Positions 36,718-48,582 of a DNA stretch of 64,000 bases are shown one piece after another (within the stretch, counting starts at the first letter, position 1; each line of letters opens with the position of its first letter). Below the pieces are notes generated by a model. That model ran no database searches, was not told where the DNA came from, and saw only the letters and a list, made by a program, of their open reading frames with translations. This DNA is from Verrucomicrobiota bacterium (GTDB taxonomy: Bacteria > Verrucomicrobiota > Verrucomicrobiia > Limisphaerales > UBA11320): positions 62,001-126,000 of the forward strand of contig JACQFQ010000005.1 in NCBI GenBank assembly GCA_016199985.1, read 5' to 3'. Made by a program: the position numbers and the translations under genes.

Positions 36718-37143
36718 CTAGTTTTCCAGTTTTTCCTGCCAGATTCGTTGAACAAGGAACACGAGTTGAATTCGATGATCTTTCGACAAGCAGTCCGTTG
36801 CGCCCCGTTCCAACGCTTGAGCCCTCGCCTCGGGCGTGGCGCTTCCCGAGACAAAGACGAAGGGCGCGCTGATGTTCGCGGCACGGGCCATCTCCAACGC
36901 CCTAAGCCCGCTGAATCCTCCTACGTTGGCATCGGAGAGAACGAGATCCACATTGCCCTCGCGCAGCGACGCCGCGTAGCTCTCCTCATCTTCCACTCGG
37001 ACAACACGGCATTGGATCCCCGCTGTTCGGAGGGTCCAGGCGATGATCGCGGCATCGTTCACATCGTCTTCCAGATGAAGAATGCGAAGGGGCGAGGGCG
37101 AATGAGCCTGGGCCGAATCATCAATCACGGGTGGAACTGGCAT
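36718..37143 (-). CDS. Single-domain response regulator
   Basis: The 141-residue protein is a stand-alone receiver: LRILHLEDDVNDAAIIAWTL, phospho-acceptor Asp in VDLVLSDANVGGFSG, PFVFVSGSATPEARAQALER and the Lys in DCLSKDHRIQLVFLVQRI. The usual Lys-Pro is Lys-Asp here. It has no output domain. It is encoded upstream of the giant HAMP kinase on the same strand with a 223-base gap, so it may be its receiver partner. The start MPVPPVID at 37143 is preceded by GAGGGAGT; a longer in-frame start at 37248 adds residues without family character. Confidence 0.85.
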   Translation of the reverse strand: MPVPPVIDDSAQAHSPSPLRILHLEDDVNDAAIIAWTLRTAGIQCRVVRVEDEESYAASLREGNVDLVLSDANVGGFSGLRALEMARAANISAPFVFVSGSATPEARAQALERGATDCLSKDHRIQLVFLVQRIWQEKLEN

Positions 37144-37738
37144 ACTCCCTCTAAAAGGCCTGATTGTGGACTTCTGGCAGACATGAGCTTGCTTTTCACG
37201 TTGACGATCAAACCAAATGAAAGTGTGAGCCACATGGACAAGCTTCATTCAGCCTATTCCGTTCCACGATGCTTCGTGGGTGGTGGCAACACGTCCCCTA
37301 TTCCCGCAAGCAATCCAGTTCTTACGCAAATGCTTTAGGATTCGGGGTCATCCTTAGGAACGGGCCCTTCCGACCCCCTTAGTTTTCCAGTTCGGTCACG
37401 TCGCCCTGATGAGTCATGGGCGCTCACCGCCCGCATTATGCAATGGCGCGCAGACGCGCAAAATGCGTTTTGCACGACAGGGAGCCCTGACTCCCTTGAA
37501 AAGAAACTACGGCCAGACCTGAAGCGGGACCCATTCCAAATCCGAGTCCGCGTGCCGGCCGCCGTAATCAAGATCGAGTTCTTCAAAGGAACACACAACT
37601 CGACGCGCCTGAAATCCCGGCAATTTGCCTTTTCGCAACGCCTACGCCTTGCAAAGGGCAACGAGTTGCCTGCGCGGCCTGCGCCCCTACCTGGTCCAAC
37701 TGTTTCCCTACAAGCCCGATGGGCAGTCATCTCCTCTG
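37144..37738. other. Intergenic region between divergent signalling and PRC/BON genes
   Basis: No gene is seen in this stretch. It carries the promoter of the single-domain regulator (minus) and, at its right end, the sigma-54-like site of the PRC/BON gene. Confidence 0.4.
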
Positions 37739-37754
37739 TGGCATGCCTTCCGCT
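37739..37754 (+). promoter_or_regulatory. Sigma-54-like -24/-12 element before the PRC/BON gene
   Basis: TGGCATGCCTTCCGCT has the GG-N10-GC spacing and the TGGCA-G half of the sigma-54 consensus. It lies about 95 bases before the ATG at 37848, a plausible distance. The -12 half (CCGC) is weaker than TTGC. Confidence 0.4.
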
Positions 37755-37847
37755 GAATAGAACGCAAACGCTTACTCGAATTGATCGAGCAACGAAGGAA
37801 ATGCAATGACTGCGAGAGCTAAACCACAGAACCAGGAAGGAACCAAT

Positions 37848-38561
37848 ATGGACCGCATAACTATATCGCTGCTGGCTGCAACTCTGATGTTTGGAGTGCA
37901 GGGCGCCAGAGCGGATCACGAGACCGAGACCAAGGCCCGCAATTCTCACAAATCTGCCAATGAAATCATCGGAACGAAAGTTACGAACGCCCAGAATGAA
38001 GACGTGGGGAAAGTCCTAGACCTCATCGTCAATATCGATGCCGGCACATCGCCGTACGCTATCATTTCTACTGGCGGCGTTTTGGGCGTGAACCGCTCCA
38101 GAATCGCGGTTCCGTTGAGTTCGCTCCGTTGTTCCGCCGATGGCAAGGAACTCGTGCTGTCCGCCACGAAGGAAGAATTACGAGCCGCGAGCAAGAGCGC
38201 CACAGGCGCCTGGGCGCCGGTCGCGAATTCGCAATGGGCGCGCCGGGTAGACGGCTTTTACGGCCAGCCTAAGCAACGAGATCGCTTCGCTCGCGACACG
38301 GTTCGCGAGGACGACGCGCGCACTTACGTTCGCGACCCGCTGCCCAAAGGCGGCGAGTTGCTGATCACACCGCAAGATGCCGCGCTCTGCGAGAGCATCT
38401 GTGAGAAAGTGGAGGCTGTCCATGTGCGTGTGCAAAACGGTGTCACCCACATTTATGGCCAGGTCGAAAACGAAGAAGACCGCAAGAACCTTGAGGCCAA
38501 AGTTCGTGCGGTTCCCGGAGTGAACGCCGTGGAAAGCCACGTCAAGATTAAGAACCCCTAG
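37848..38561 (+). CDS. Exported PRC-barrel and BON domain protein
   Basis: The 237-residue protein has a Sec signal (MDRITISLLAATLMFGVQGA, cut after ARA). A PRC-barrel follows at about residues 30-108 (ANEIIGTKVTNAQNEDVGKV and LDLIVNIDAGTSPYAIISTG), then an acidic linker, then a BON domain at about 170-237 (VEAVHVRVQNGVTHIYGQVE and VRAVPGVNAVESHVKIKNP). PRC-barrels are protein-interaction modules and BON domains bind envelope lipids, so this is probably a periplasmic stress protein. The ribosome site AGGAAGGA precedes the chosen ATG. A sigma-54-like site lies upstream and a strong terminator follows at 38591. Confidence 0.85.
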   Translation: MDRITISLLAATLMFGVQGARADHETETKARNSHKSANEIIGTKVTNAQNEDVGKVLDLIVNIDAGTSPYAIISTGGVLGVNRSRIAVPLSSLRCSADGKELVLSATKEELRAASKSATGAWAPVANSQWARRVDGFYGQPKQRDRFARDTVREDDARTYVRDPLPKGGELLITPQDAALCESICEKVEAVHVRVQNGVTHIYGQVENEEDRKNLEAKVRAVPGVNAVESHVKIKNP

Positions 38562-38590
38562 CGCCTCTTGGGCTTGACGCCAGCGGTTCG

Positions 38591-38629
38591 GGGAGGCCCG
38601 GCTAACGGGCTCTCCCTCTCTGCTTTTTT
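38591..38629 (+). terminator. Rho-independent terminator of the PRC/BON gene
   Basis: GGGAGGCCCG pairs with CGGGCTCTCCC across a GCTAA loop (one bulge), followed by six T residues at 38624-38629. It lies 30 bases after the stop codon. Confidence 0.8.
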
Positions 38630-38867
38630 CAACGCCCGGCGGGGCGCCGTGAAAGTGAACTTGTTCTCCTGTCCGTCCTGCTGCGCCACGACCGTGTCCT
38701 TTTTCCCGGCTGCCTTTTCGAACCGCCTGGTGAATCCCTCTGGACGCTCAAAGAAGCAGGCTTTGTGCGTGAGTCGTTTTGCGGCCTCCTTGCATGGGTG
38801 CGCGCAAAGCTCGTGCATTTTGCACAATGTAATCTCTCTTCTTGGCTGCTTTCTGGGCTTTCCGGCT

Positions 38868-38883
38868 TGGTATGGCATCTGCA
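38868..38883 (+). promoter_or_regulatory. Sigma-54-like element upstream of ndvB, site A
   Basis: TGGTATGGCATCTGCA has GG-N10-GC spacing and a good -12 half (CTGCA). The predicted start of transcription would be near 38895, at the ATG of a 37-codon reading frame and about 130 bases before ndvB. Confidence 0.35.
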
Positions 38884-38894
38884 GAGAAGGAGTA

Positions 38895-39008
38895 ATGAAG
38901 GTATTGTTGGACAAGATCCGCGCCATGCCCCTGCTTCTGGCTTGCATGGCGCCTGACCACCATTGGAGCCGGCATTGCCGGAGCATCGGTCGAGAACTCC
39001 ACTTCTAA
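38895..39008 (+). CDS. Possible 37-residue leader peptide upstream of ndvB
   Basis: The frame starts with ATG two bases after AAGGAGT and reads MKVLLDKIRAMPLLLACMAP, ending in TAA 15 bases before the ndvB GTG. A short hydrophobic start is visible. After residue 20 another frame looks more protein-like ([19 protein letters not shown]), so this could be a broken small gene or chance. A role as a translated leader for ndvB is conjecture. Confidence 0.25.
   Translation: MKVLLDKIRAMPLLLACMAPDHHWSRHCRSIGRELHF
38964..38979 (+). promoter_or_regulatory. Sigma-54-like element upstream of ndvB, site B
   Basis: TTGGAGCCGGCATTGC carries GG-N10-GC spacing with a full TTGC at -12. Transcription would start near 38990, about 34 bases before the ndvB GTG. 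It overlaps the possible leader-peptide frame. Confidence 0.4.
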
Positions 39009-39023
39009 CGGAGTCGATTCCCT

Positions 39024-42000
39024 GTGGCTGCCGATGAAGCACCCTTCCGGAGCGAGTTGTTCAGCATTGATTTGCTCCAGCGGCACGCCCGTGCGCTCGC
39101 ACGACAACACGTCGTCGCCTCTAACAAAGGCCCCAACCGGCTGCTCCCGCGCCTGGCCGCCAATGAAAAGCTCCTGCGCGATTACAACGAGCAGACGTTG
39201 CGAGTCGAGAAAACGCGGCGCATCACCCCGGCGGCTGAGTGGCTGCTGGACAACTTCTATCTCATTGAAGAACAGATTCGCATGGCGCGCCGTCATCTGC
39301 CGCGCGGATTCAGCCGCGAACTGCCGCATCTCACCGCCGGTTCCAGCGCTCATCTGCCGCGCGTTTATGACCTGGCCCTGGAACTGATTTCCCACGTCGA
39401 TGGCCGCATCGACGCCCCGCATCTCACCAGTTTCGTCGCCGCCTATCAGGAAACCAGTCCGCTCAAGTTGGGCGAGTTGTGGGCGGTTCCCATCATGTTG
39501 CGACTCGCTTTGATTGAAAACCTTCGGCGCATCGCCGCCTGGTTGGTGGCGCAACGTCAAGATCGGGACGCCGCTGATTTCTGGGCGGATAAGATGATGA
39601 ACCGCGCGGAGACAGAGCCGTCAACTCTCATCGTCGCCGTGGCCCGCATGGCCCAGTCCGGCGTAGCGCTCAATCGCGCCTTCGTCACGGAATTCTGGAG
39701 CCGCATGCAGCAGAAGCCATCAACCATCAAACTCGCGTTGAACTGGGTGGAGGAACGGCTGGTGGGCGAAGGCTTGAGCATCGATCAACTGGTCCAGAGC
39801 GAAAACCAGAATCAGGCGGCCAACCAGGTTTCTGTCGGCAACAGCATTTCCAGCCTGCGATTTCTTGACGCCATGGATTGGCGCGAGTTCGTCGAAACCT
39901 TGAGCGTGGTCGAACATACCCTGCGTGACGACCCGGCGGACGATTACAGTGACATGGATTTCGCCACACGCGACGCCTACCGGCACGTTGTGGAAAGAAT
40001 CGCGCGCTACAGCGGTCTGACCGAATCGAAAGTCGCCAGGCTGGGCATCGACCTGGCGCGGCAGCGCGTCGGCGAAGGAGGACGGCGGGCGCACGTGGGT
40101 TATTATCTGCTGGGGGATGGACTGGCCGAGTTGGAGTCTCTCGCCAGGATGAGTGTGCCGTTGAAGATGGCGCTGCCGCGCCTGGCCCGCAGATTCCCGC
40201 TTACGTTTTACCTCGGTGGCATTGGCGCCATCTCCGCTGTCTGCACGTTGCTATTCTGGCAAGTGGCGGCGGCCAGCGGACCGTCGGCATGGGTGCTGGG
40301 GCTGGTCCTCCTGCTCGGACTTGTTTCTGCGAGCCAGTTGGCCGTGTCGTTGATCAACTGGTTTACCACTGTCTTCGTCCATCCGCATCTGCTGCCACGG
40401 CTCGATTTCTCCGACGGCATCCCCTCCGAATGTCGAACGATGGTGGTCGTGCCCACCATGCTGGACAGTTCACGCGGAATCGAGGCGCTGCTCGAAGCAA
40501 TGGAGGTGCGTTACCTTGCCAACCGCGACCCCAATATCTACTTCGCGTTACTGACAGATTTTCGCGACGCGGCACAGGAACATCTTCCCAGCGATGACGC
40601 GCTGTTGCGGCAGGCAGTGGATGGAGTCGCCGCCCTCAATGCGAGATATCAAGGCGACCGTCCTTGCGTTTTTTATCTACTCCATCGGCCACGCCTTTGG
40701 AACGAGCAGGATCAGGTCTGGATGGGACACGAACGCAAGCGCGGCAAGCTGGGGGATTTCAACCGCTTTCTGCGTGGAGGAGCACGGAACTGCTTCCTGC
40801 GCATCGAAGGCGATTTGACCGCCTTGCCGCACATCAAATACGTCATCACACTGGACACCGACACCCAACTTCCGCGCGACGCGGCACGGCAACTGGCCGG
40901 AGCGATGGCCCACCCTCTGAACCAACCTGTTTACGACGACGATTGCGGACGCGTGGTGGAAGGTTACAGTATTCTACAACCGCGCGTGGCGATCAGTCTC
41001 CCGAGCGCGGGCCGGTCGCGTTTCGCGAAGTTGTTTTCCGGCGACCCCGGCATCGATCCTTACACGCGGACGGTGTCTGACGTATACCAGGATCTTTTCC
41101 GCGAAGGCTCGTTCATCGGCAAAGGCATTTATGATGTTGACGCTTTTGAACGCGCGGTCGGGGGTAAATTTCCTGAAAACCGAATTCTCAGCCACGATCT
41201 ATTGGAGGGAAGCTACGCGCGCTCCGCGCTGGTCACGGACGTGCAACTGTTTGAGGAATTTCCCTCGCTCTATACCGCCGACACCCGCCGCCGTCATCGC
41301 TGGATGCGCGGCGACTGGCAGATTGCCACCTGGCTGCTGCCGCGCGTGCCCGGGGCGGATGTGCGGCGCGTGGCCAACCCCATCGGCGGCCTGTCCCGTT
41401 GGAAGATTTTCGACAATCTGCGGCGCAGCGTGGTCCCAGTCGCCCTGGCGGGTTTGTTGATTCTGGGCTGGCTGGCGCTGCCGCAGATGTCGGCGATGTG
41501 GAGCCTGTTCCTGGTGGGCGTCATCTTTCTGCCCGGCCTTCTCTCGCTGTTGACCGAACTCCTGACCCAACCGGAAGAACTGCCTCTCACGCTGCATTTG
41601 AACAACGTGCTCCACGTAGGCGCCCGTCAAGTCGCTCAGGCGTTCTTGACCCTGATGTTCCTGCCGTTCGACGCCTGCGTGAGCCTGGACGCGGCGGTTC
41701 GCACCGCGGGACGGCTGCTGTTCACTCGGCGCAACTTGCTGGAATGGCAGACCGCGAGCGATACGGAAAAAGCCAACGGAGCCGATTTACAAAATTATTG
41801 GGCCACCATGTGGAGCGCGCCCGCCCTGGCTACGCTCGTCGCAGTGGCCCTGCCGCTGTCAGCCACACGGGATTGGGCCATGGTTCTCCCTTTCTTGCTG
41901 TTGTGGGCTTCTGCCCCCGTGGCTGCCTGGTGGATTAGCTTGCCGCTCGAGAATCGACCCCCGGCATTGACCGATAAACAAACACTTTATCTGCGACGGG

Positions 42001-45000
42001 TGGCGCGAAAGACCTGGCGTTACTTCGAGCAGTTCATGGGGCCTGAGGACAACTGGCTGCCGACGGATAATTTTCAGGAGCAGCCACGCCCAGTCGTGGC
42101 CACACGCACCTCGCCGACCAACATGGCCATGGGACTCATCGGCACGCTGGCCGCCTGGGATTTCGGCTATGTCTCCGTGAGCCGATTGACCGACCGCCTC
42201 GGCTCCGCGCTCCGCACCATGGACAAACTGGAACGTTACCGCGGGCACTTCTACAATTGGTATGACACGCGCACGCTCCTGCCGCTCCAGCCGCTTTACG
42301 TATCCACCGTTGACAATGGCAATCTCGCCGGGCTGCTCCTCACCTTGCGCGCCGGCCTGCTCGAACTGGCCGAAAAACCCTGGCCCACGCGCGCCGTCCT
42401 CGCGGGAGTGCGCGATACCATCGCCGTGCTTCGGGAAACGGTTCAAAACGGAGACCCGTCGGAAGCCGGTGAGATTCTTCCCCGCCTGGAACCGCTTGAA
42501 ACCGGGCTGGCAAGCCCACCTGCGTCATTGGATGGCTGCTTTCAACTGCTCAATGAAACGCTGGCCGTCGCCGCCACGCTGCCGGTCTCGCTTCGTGGCG
42601 ACTTCGCTCACGAATACCGCTGGTGGCGAAATTCGCTGGAACAACTCTGCCGTGATCACCGCGACGATTTCGTGGCCGCGTTTCCCTGGCTGAAGTTAAC
42701 TCTGTCGCCGCCCCCAACAGCCGAAATGAGTCCGCTGACCGGCGAGTTTGAAACATTCCGGCGGCAACTCGACTGGCCGGCCTCCATTGGCCAAATCGAA
42801 TCGCACCTGGGGCGCGTGGATGCCTGGCTCCTCAACGCCCGGAATTCCTCGTCCAATGAGCCGCTTGCCCGCGATTTGCCTGAGTGGCAACAGGCCTTGA
42901 ACACCGCCGCCGCAGAGGCTGCTCGCCGTGCCGCTGCGTTGGACGATCTGGCCACACGCTGCGACGACTTTGCGCGCATGGATTTCGCTCTCCTCTACGA
43001 CACCGCACGGAAGCTTTTCTCGACCGGCTACAATGTGACCAACCATCGGATGGACGGAAGCTACTATGATTTGCTCGCCTCCGAGGCGCGTCTCGGCAGT
43101 TTTGTTGCCATTGCGCTCGGCCAGGTGCCGCAGGAGCATTGGTTCACGCTGGGCCGGCTGCTCACTTCGGTGGAGGGTCAGCGCGCGCTCGTTTCCTGGA
43201 GTGGATCGATGTTCGAGTACCTGATGCCTCCGCTGGTCATGCCGTCCTACGAAGAGACTTTGCTGGATGTTTCATCTAAATCCGCCGTGGCCCGCCAGAT
43301 CCAATACGGACAACAACGGAATGTGCCGTGGGGCATTTCGGAATCAGGCTATAACGTGACTGATGCGGAATCCAATTATCAGTACCGCGCGTTCGGCGTG
43401 CCCGGACTTGGTTTCAAGCGGGGGCTGGCGGAGGATCTGGTCATCGCCCCTTATGCCACGTTGATGTCGCTCATCGTCGCCCCGCAGGAAGCCTGCGCCA
43501 ATCTCGAACGGTTGCGCGAGCAGGGAGCCGAAGGCCGTTATGGCTTTTACGAAGCCATTGATTACACTCCATCCCGATTGCCACGCGGGCGGGCGCACGT
43601 CGTCCTTCGCTCCTTCATGGCACACCACCAGGGCATGTCATTGCTGGCCCTGGCGCATCAAATCCTCGACCGCTCGATGCAACGGCGGTTTCTTTCCAAT
43701 CCCTATTTCCGCGCCGCCGATTTGCTGCTGCAAGAACGCGTGCCGAGAGAGACGACGGTTTTCTATCCGCATGAACTCGAAGCCACCCGCGCGCGCGAAA
43801 GCGCTGCCGAAGCGGAAGCCACCTTGCGCGTCTTCACCAATCCGAATGCCGGAGCGCCAGAGGCGCATCTGCTTTCCAACGGCCGCTATCACGTCATGGT
43901 CACGAGCGCGGGCGGAGGCTACAGCTTGTGGAATGAAATCGCGCTGACCCGCTGGCGCGAAGACTCCACGCGCGATTGCTGGGGCGCGTTCATTTACCTG
44001 CGCGACCGCGAGAATGGGCAGTTCTGGTCCGCTGCGCACCAGCCGGTCCTGCAATCCACCACCCTGTATGAAGCCATCTTCAGCCAGGGCCGCGCGGAGT
44101 TTCGCTCTCGCTTCATCGGCATCGATTCGCACACCGAAATCAGCGTCTCACCCGAAGACGACGTGGAAGTGCGCCGCGTTACGCTCACCAATCATTCGGG
44201 TGAACCGCGTTCGATAGAAGTGACAAGCTTTGCCGAGGTGGCCTTGAACTCGCCCGCCGCCGACCAGGCGCATCCCGCCTTCAGCAAGCTTTTCATCCAA
44301 ACTGAAATCCTTCGTCCGCAAAATGCCCTCCTCTGCTCGCGCCGTCCCCGCGCACGGGGCGAGCAACCGCCGTGGATGTTTCATCTCATGCTCGTTGACG
44401 GCGAGGAAATCGGCGAGGTTTCTCTCGAAACAGATCGTGCGCGGTTTCTGGGACGCGGACGCACGGCCGCCGCTCCCTCGGCGATGGACGGCCCGGCGTC
44501 ACTGGGCAATAGCGACGGCTCCGTTTTGGATCCCATCGCCTCCATCCGCCGCACCGTGCGCCTGGCCCCTAAGGAAGGCGCACGCGTCACGCTCGTCACC
44601 GGCAGCGCCGCCAGCCGCGAGGCGCTGATGAAGCTGGTCGAAAAATACCAGGACCAAACCATTGCCGATCGCATCTTTGAACTGGCCTGGACGCACGGTC
44701 TGGTCACCCTCCGCCATCTCAACGCCACCGAACCGCAAGCCCAGCTTTTTGGCCGGCTTGCGGGCGCGCTGCTCTACAGCCAGCCGCTGCGACGCGCGAG
44801 CACGACGACCCTGGCGCAGAATCGGCGGGGGCAGCGTGATTTATGGCGCTTTGGGATTTCCGGCGACCTTCCCATCCTGTTGTTGCGCTCGACCAACATC
44901 GAGCATTTGGATCTCGTCCGTGAACTCCTGCAAGCCCACGCCTACTGGAGGCTCAAAGGACTGGCCGTGGACCTGGTCATTCTCAACGAAGACGATTCTG

Positions 45001-47687
45001 TCTATCGTCAGTCGCTTCATGACCAAATCATCTCGCTCATTACTTCGGGCATTGAAGGACAGTTGCTCGACAAACCCGGTGGAATTTTCGTGCGCCGGGC
45101 CGAGCAGTTGTCGCCCGAAGACCATGTGCTGCTCCAGACCGTCGCGCGCATTGTAATCTCTGATGAAAATGGAACGCTGGCCGAACAATTGCAGCGCCGC
45201 GCCCGCTCCGAGCCTTGGCCGGCCGCGTTGCCCGCGTCCCGCGCGCGCGTTTCATCAAGTCGCCCGGCGGAACTGCCCAAACGCGAGTTGATTTTTCCAA
45301 ACGGCCTTGGTGGCTTCACGCCAGATGGGCGCGAGTATATCATCACACTGCGCCCCGGCCAGACCACGCCGGCTCCCTGGGTCAACGTCATTGCCAATCC
45401 CGGCTTCGGCACGCTGATTTCAGAAAGCGGAGGCGCCTATACCTGGAGCGAGAACTGCCACGAGTTTCGTCTGACGCCATGGCACAACGATCCGGTCAGC
45501 GACCCGAGCGGCGAGGCTTTTTACATTCGCGACGAACAGACGGGGAAATACTGGTCGCCCACGCCCTTGCCCGCGCGCAGTCAGGCGCCGTGCGTGGTCC
45601 GCCACGGCTTCGGCTACACGGTGTTCGAGCAGAACGAGGACGGGATTGCGTCCGAGTTATGGATTTACGTGGCCGTGGACGCGCCGGTGAAATTCGCGCG
45701 GCTGATTCTGCGGAACCGCTCGGGCCGCGAACGCCAGTTGTCCGTCACGGCCTATTGGGAATGGGTGCTTGGCGAAGCGCGCCAGCGAAATCTGATGCAC
45801 GTCGTCACCGAGATGGACCCTCGCACCGGCGCGTTGCTGGCGCGCAACGCGTATAATGCGGACTTCGGCGGCCGCATCGTTTTTGTCAGCGCCAGCGACG
45901 TGGCGCGTTCGCACACCGGCGACCGCATGGAATTCATCGGACGCAACGGCTCGCTCGACCGGCCCGCCGCGATGGGCCGGGCGCGCCTTTCCGGGAAGGT
46001 TGGGGCGGGATTTGATCCTTGCGCCGCGTTGCAAGTGCCGCTGACCTTGGCGGCGGGAGAGGAACGTGAAATCATTTTCAAGGTCGGCGCGGGCCTGAAC
46101 CAGGATCATGTGCATCAATTGCTGCAAACCTTCCGCGGCAAGGAGGCGTGCCGCGACGCGTTGAGCCGGGTTCATGCCCATTGGAACGACACGCTTGGCG
46201 CGGTGCATGTGGAAACGCCCGACCCCGCAATCAACGTGCTCGCCAATGGCTGGCTGCTATACCAAACCATCTCTGGCAGGCTTTGGGCGCGCACGGGCTT
46301 TTACCAGTCAGGCGGCGCGTTTGGCTTTCGCGACCAGTTTCAGGACGCGATGGCCCTCGTTCATTCGCGTCCCGCTCTGTTGCGCGAGCAGTTGCTGCGG
46401 GCCGCGGCGCACCAGTTCCGCGAAGGCGACGTGCAACACTGGTGGCATCCGCCCACGGATCGCGGAGTACGCACTCATTTCTCCGACGACTATCTGTGGC
46501 TGCCTTGCGCGACCAGCCGCTATGTCGAATCGATTGGCGATACTGGCGTGCTCGACGAAAAAGTTTCATTCCTTGATGGCCGCCTCGTTCGTTCCAACGA
46601 AGAAGGATATTACGATACGGCCCGGCCTTCCGGTGAATCGGCCAGTCTTTACGAGCATTGCGTGCGCGCAATCCGAAATGGCCTCAAATTCGGCGAGCAC
46701 GGCCTGCCCTTGATCGGTTGCGGTGATTGGAACGACGGCATGAACCTGATTGGTGAGCATGGCAAAGGCGAAAGCGTGTGGCTGGGTTTCTTCTTCTACG
46801 ACGTGCTGAAGCACTTCACCACACTGGCTCGCAATCGAGGCGATACGGCCTTCGCGGAGGAATGTGTCGAACAAGCCCGCCGACTGCGCGAGAACATCGA
46901 AAACCACGCTTGGGATGGGCAATGGTATCGCCGGGCTTTTTTCGACAACGGTGAACCGCTCGGCTCCGCCACCAATCCTGAATGTCAGATTGACGCCCTG
47001 CCGCAAAGCTGGGCCGTGCTCTCTGGCGTCAGCGATCCGAAACGCGCCCGCACCGCCTTGGACGCGGTTGCTCATCGCCTCGTGCGGCGCGAGGCGCGTC
47101 TCATCCAGTTGTTCGACCCACCCTTCGACAAATCAGCGCTCGAACCCGGCTATATCAAGGGATACGTGCCGGGCGTGCGCGAAAACGGCGGCCAATACAC
47201 TCACGGCGCCATCTGGACCGTGATGGCCTTCGCGGCGATGGGCGACGCGCGGCGGGCCTGGGAATTCTTCGAGCTCATCAATCCCGTGCGCCACACCGAA
47301 TCCCCGGCGGGCGTCGCACGCTACAAAGTCGAGCCCTACGTGATCGCCGCGGACGTCTACAGCGTCCCGCCGCACACAGGTCGCGGTGGTTGGACCTGGT
47401 ACACCGGATCGGCCGGCTGGGCCTACCGCCTGATTGCCGAAAACTTCCTCGGCCTGAAACTGGAAGCGGACAAGCTACGATTCGCCCCCTGTGTGCCGCT
47501 GGAGTGGAGGTCTTACAAGATTCACTACACCTATCGTGAAACCCCCTACCATATCACATTGTTGCGAACCGGCGACCGCTGGGACGGCCCGCAAAGAATT
47601 GTCCTCGACGGAGTGGAACAATCAGGCGCTTTCTTGTCTTTGCAAGGCGACCGCCGCGAACATCACGGTGAAGTGCGCTTCCTTTAG
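39024..47687 (+). CDS. ndvB: Cyclic beta-1,2-glucan synthase (NdvB-type, GT84 plus GH94)
   Basis: The 2887-residue size matches NdvB/ChvB (about 2800-2900). After a helical N-terminus come transmembrane helices at about 395-450. The GT84 domain has the metal-binding tract [17 protein letters not shown] (about 608-624) and [13 protein letters not shown] (about 755). More membrane helices lie at 805-865, 885-915 and 935-975, then the glucoamylase-like region ([15 protein letters not shown] and [20 protein letters not shown]). The C-terminal GH94-type phosphorylase domain carries [20 protein letters not shown] near 2566. The enzyme polymerises UDP-glucose and cyclises the chain for export to the periplasm in osmoadaptation. 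The start is GTG at 39024, with sigma-54-like sites upstream. No separate exporter (NdvA) is seen nearby. Confidence 0.93.
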   Translation: MAADEAPFRSELFSIDLLQRHARALARQHVVASNKGPNRLLPRLAANEKLLRDYNEQTLRVEKTRRITPAAEWLLDNFYLIEEQIRMARRHLPRGFSRELPHLTAGSSAHLPRVYDLALELISHVDGRIDAPHLTSFVAAYQETSPLKLGELWAVPIMLRLALIENLRRIAAWLVAQRQDRDAADFWADKMMNRAETEPSTLIVAVARMAQSGVALNRAFVTEFWSRMQQKPSTIKLALNWVEERLVGEGLSIDQLVQSENQNQAANQVSVGNSISSLRFLDAMDWREFVETLSVVEHTLRDDPADDYSDMDFATRDAYRHVVERIARYSGLTESKVARLGIDLARQRVGEGGRRAHVGYYLLGDGLAELESLARMSVPLKMALPRLARRFPLTFYLGGIGAISAVCTLLFWQVAAASGPSAWVLGLVLLLGLVSASQLAVSLINWFTTVFVHPHLLPRLDFSDGIPSECRTMVVVPTMLDSSRGIEALLEAMEVRYLANRDPNIYFALLTDFRDAAQEHLPSDDALLRQAVDGVAALNARYQGDRPCVFYLLHRPRLWNEQDQVWMGHERKRGKLGDFNRFLRGGARNCFLRIEGDLTALPHIKYVITLDTDTQLPRDAARQLAGAMAHPLNQPVYDDDCGRVVEGYSILQPRVAISLPSAGRSRFAKLFSGDPGIDPYTRTVSDVYQDLFREGSFIGKGIYDVDAFERAVGGKFPENRILSHDLLEGSYARSALVTDVQLFEEFPSLYTADTRRRHRWMRGDWQIATWLLPRVPGADVRRVANPIGGLSRWKIFDNLRRSVVPVALAGLLILGWLALPQMSAMWSLFLVGVIFLPGLLSLLTELLTQPEELPLTLHLNNVLHVGARQVAQAFLTLMFLPFDACVSLDAAVRTAGRLLFTRRNLLEWQTASDTEKANGADLQNYWATMWSAPALATLVAVALPLSATRDWAMVLPFLLLWASAPVAAWWISLPLENRPPALTDKQTLYLRRVARKTWRYFEQFMGPEDNWLPTDNFQEQPRPVVATRTSPTNMAMGLIGTLAAWDFGYVSVSRLTDRLGSALRTMDKLERYRGHFYNWYDTRTLLPLQPLYVSTVDNGNLAGLLLTLRAGLLELAEKPWPTRAVLAGVRDTIAVLRETVQNGDPSEAGEILPRLEPLETGLASPPASLDGCFQLLNETLAVAATLPVSLRGDFAHEYRWWRNSLEQLCRDHRDDFVAAFPWLKLTLSPPPTAEMSPLTGEFETFRRQLDWPASIGQIESHLGRVDAWLLNARNSSSNEPLARDLPEWQQALNTAAAEAARRAAALDDLATRCDDFARMDFALLYDTARKLFSTGYNVTNHRMDGSYYDLLASEARLGSFVAIALGQVPQEHWFTLGRLLTSVEGQRALVSWSGSMFEYLMPPLVMPSYEETLLDVSSKSAVARQIQYGQQRNVPWGISESGYNVTDAESNYQYRAFGVPGLGFKRGLAEDLVIAPYATLMSLIVAPQEACANLERLREQGAEGRYGFYEAIDYTPSRLPRGRAHVVLRSFMAHHQGMSLLALAHQILDRSMQRRFLSNPYFRAADLLLQERVPRETTVFYPHELEATRARESAAEAEATLRVFTNPNAGAPEAHLLSNGRYHVMVTSAGGGYSLWNEIALTRWREDSTRDCWGAFIYLRDRENGQFWSAAHQPVLQSTTLYEAIFSQGRAEFRSRFIGIDSHTEISVSPEDDVEVRRVTLTNHSGEPRSIEVTSFAEVALNSPAADQAHPAFSKLFIQTEILRPQNALLCSRRPRARGEQPPWMFHLMLVDGEEIGEVSLETDRARFLGRGRTAAAPSAMDGPASLGNSDGSVLDPIASIRRTVRLAPKEGARVTLVTGSAASREALMKLVEKYQDQTIADRIFELAWTHGLVTLRHLNATEPQAQLFGRLAGALLYSQPLRRASTTTLAQNRRGQRDLWRFGISGDLPILLLRSTNIEHLDLVRELLQAHAYWRLKGLAVDLVILNEDDSVYRQSLHDQIISLITSGIEGQLLDKPGGIFVRRAEQLSPEDHVLLQTVARIVISDENGTLAEQLQRRARSEPWPAALPASRARVSSSRPAELPKRELIFPNGLGGFTPDGREYIITLRPGQTTPAPWVNVIANPGFGTLISESGGAYTWSENCHEFRLTPWHNDPVSDPSGEAFYIRDEQTGKYWSPTPLPARSQAPCVVRHGFGYTVFEQNEDGIASELWIYVAVDAPVKFARLILRNRSGRERQLSVTAYWEWVLGEARQRNLMHVVTEMDPRTGALLARNAYNADFGGRIVFVSASDVARSHTGDRMEFIGRNGSLDRPAAMGRARLSGKVGAGFDPCAALQVPLTLAAGEEREIIFKVGAGLNQDHVHQLLQTFRGKEACRDALSRVHAHWNDTLGAVHVETPDPAINVLANGWLLYQTISGRLWARTGFYQSGGAFGFRDQFQDAMALVHSRPALLREQLLRAAAHQFREGDVQHWWHPPTDRGVRTHFSDDYLWLPCATSRYVESIGDTGVLDEKVSFLDGRLVRSNEEGYYDTARPSGESASLYEHCVRAIRNGLKFGEHGLPLIGCGDWNDGMNLIGEHGKGESVWLGFFFYDVLKHFTTLARNRGDTAFAEECVEQARRLRENIENHAWDGQWYRRAFFDNGEPLGSATNPECQIDALPQSWAVLSGVSDPKRARTALDAVAHRLVRREARLIQLFDPPFDKSALEPGYIKGYVPGVRENGGQYTHGAIWTVMAFAAMGDARRAWEFFELINPVRHTESPAGVARYKVEPYVIAADVYSVPPHTGRGGWTWYTGSAGWAYRLIAENFLGLKLEADKLRFAPCVPLEWRSYKIHYTYRETPYHITLLRTGDRWDGPQRIVLDGVEQSGAFLSLQGDRREHHGEVRFL

Positions 47688-47946
47688 TCCCGGAGCGTCG
47701 GACGCCGCGTTTCGCGCCCAGAGGTCCGGCAGGCAAACCGCAAAAAGCCCCTCTCTCAAGCCTACTGGAGAAACCCTGCCTCTCTTTTCCTTCTGGCTCG
47801 CGCACAAGGTCCACTTGACTCCGCAAAGGGAAACATCAGGCTCCCTATATGTTCCATTTCGAGGGCGAATACATCCGAGGCGAGGAGCCGCTTTCACCGC
47901 AAGCCCAAGCCCATCGCGAGACTTCCACCTCTGATTTGAATTGAAC

Positions 47947-48582
47947 ATGGAGCCCTTCTCCTATCTCGCGAATGATATTGGCATGGTGATCAAGCGCCAC
48001 ACCCACGATGTTCGGAATGTCCTGAATGGGATGGAACTCGAACTGACTTTGCTCAGCGATGGCGCGACCGCCGATCCGGCCACGCGAGCCGCCGTGAAAC
48101 GCTTGCGCAAGGCGGGAGCGGAGATTGGCCAACTCATGCAAGGGTTATCCTCCAAATGCGTGATGGAATCGCCAGGCGTTATTCCAGCAGTCCAGATTGC
48201 CGAGCGATGGAACGCCGATGCGCGTGACGTGACATCCCGTATTCCGTTGCAATGGAACATACAACTGGGCGAGGAGTTGGTCTGTGTGGAGGCCGGGCTG
48301 ATTCGCAGTCTCTTGAAGGAAGCACTGGAGTTGGCGGTCAGGATCGGCGGCAGGCGTTCGCTCCAAATCAATTGTCGCCGCGATGATGCGCACATTTGTT
48401 TTGAAATCGCCGTGGAGGGCGCCAGGCCCGGCGCCGGAATCATTGACTTTCAACAGGCCTATTGGACGGCTCTACGGGGGCTGGCAAGACGCGGCCAGAT
48501 CTTGATGCGGCCGGAAATACTAAGCCCTGATAGTAGTCTCTCGATGCAACTTTCAGTTCCTCTTCACCGGCCGGAGACCTGA
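47947..48582 (+). CDS. Histidine kinase-like protein with an H-box and a degenerate ATPase domain
   Basis: The 211-residue protein contains IKRHTHDVRNVLNGMELELT (H20), resembling the DHp H-box with HD and N, then a helical hairpin (AAVKRLRKAGAEIGQLMQGL). The C-terminal part has an alpha/beta pattern (EAGLIRSLLKEALELAVRIG, then SLQINCRRDDAHICFEIAVE) like a HATPase fold. However, the N-box Asn is Glu and no G1/G2 glycine motifs are seen. It may therefore be a phosphotransfer protein or an accessory dimer and not a kinase. It lies 259 bases after ndvB on the same strand. The ATG at 47947 is preferred over TTG at 47941. Confidence 0.55.
   Translation: MEPFSYLANDIGMVIKRHTHDVRNVLNGMELELTLLSDGATADPATRAAVKRLRKAGAEIGQLMQGLSSKCVMESPGVIPAVQIAERWNADARDVTSRIPLQWNIQLGEELVCVEAGLIRSLLKEALELAVRIGGRRSLQINCRRDDAHICFEIAVEGARPGAGIIDFQQAYWTALRGLARRGQILMRPEILSPDSSLSMQLSVPLHRPET

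Noticed and set aside
38748..39560. 270-codon minus-strand frame overlapping the ndvB start
   Set aside because: No family features, and it overlaps well-supported ndvB coding sequence.
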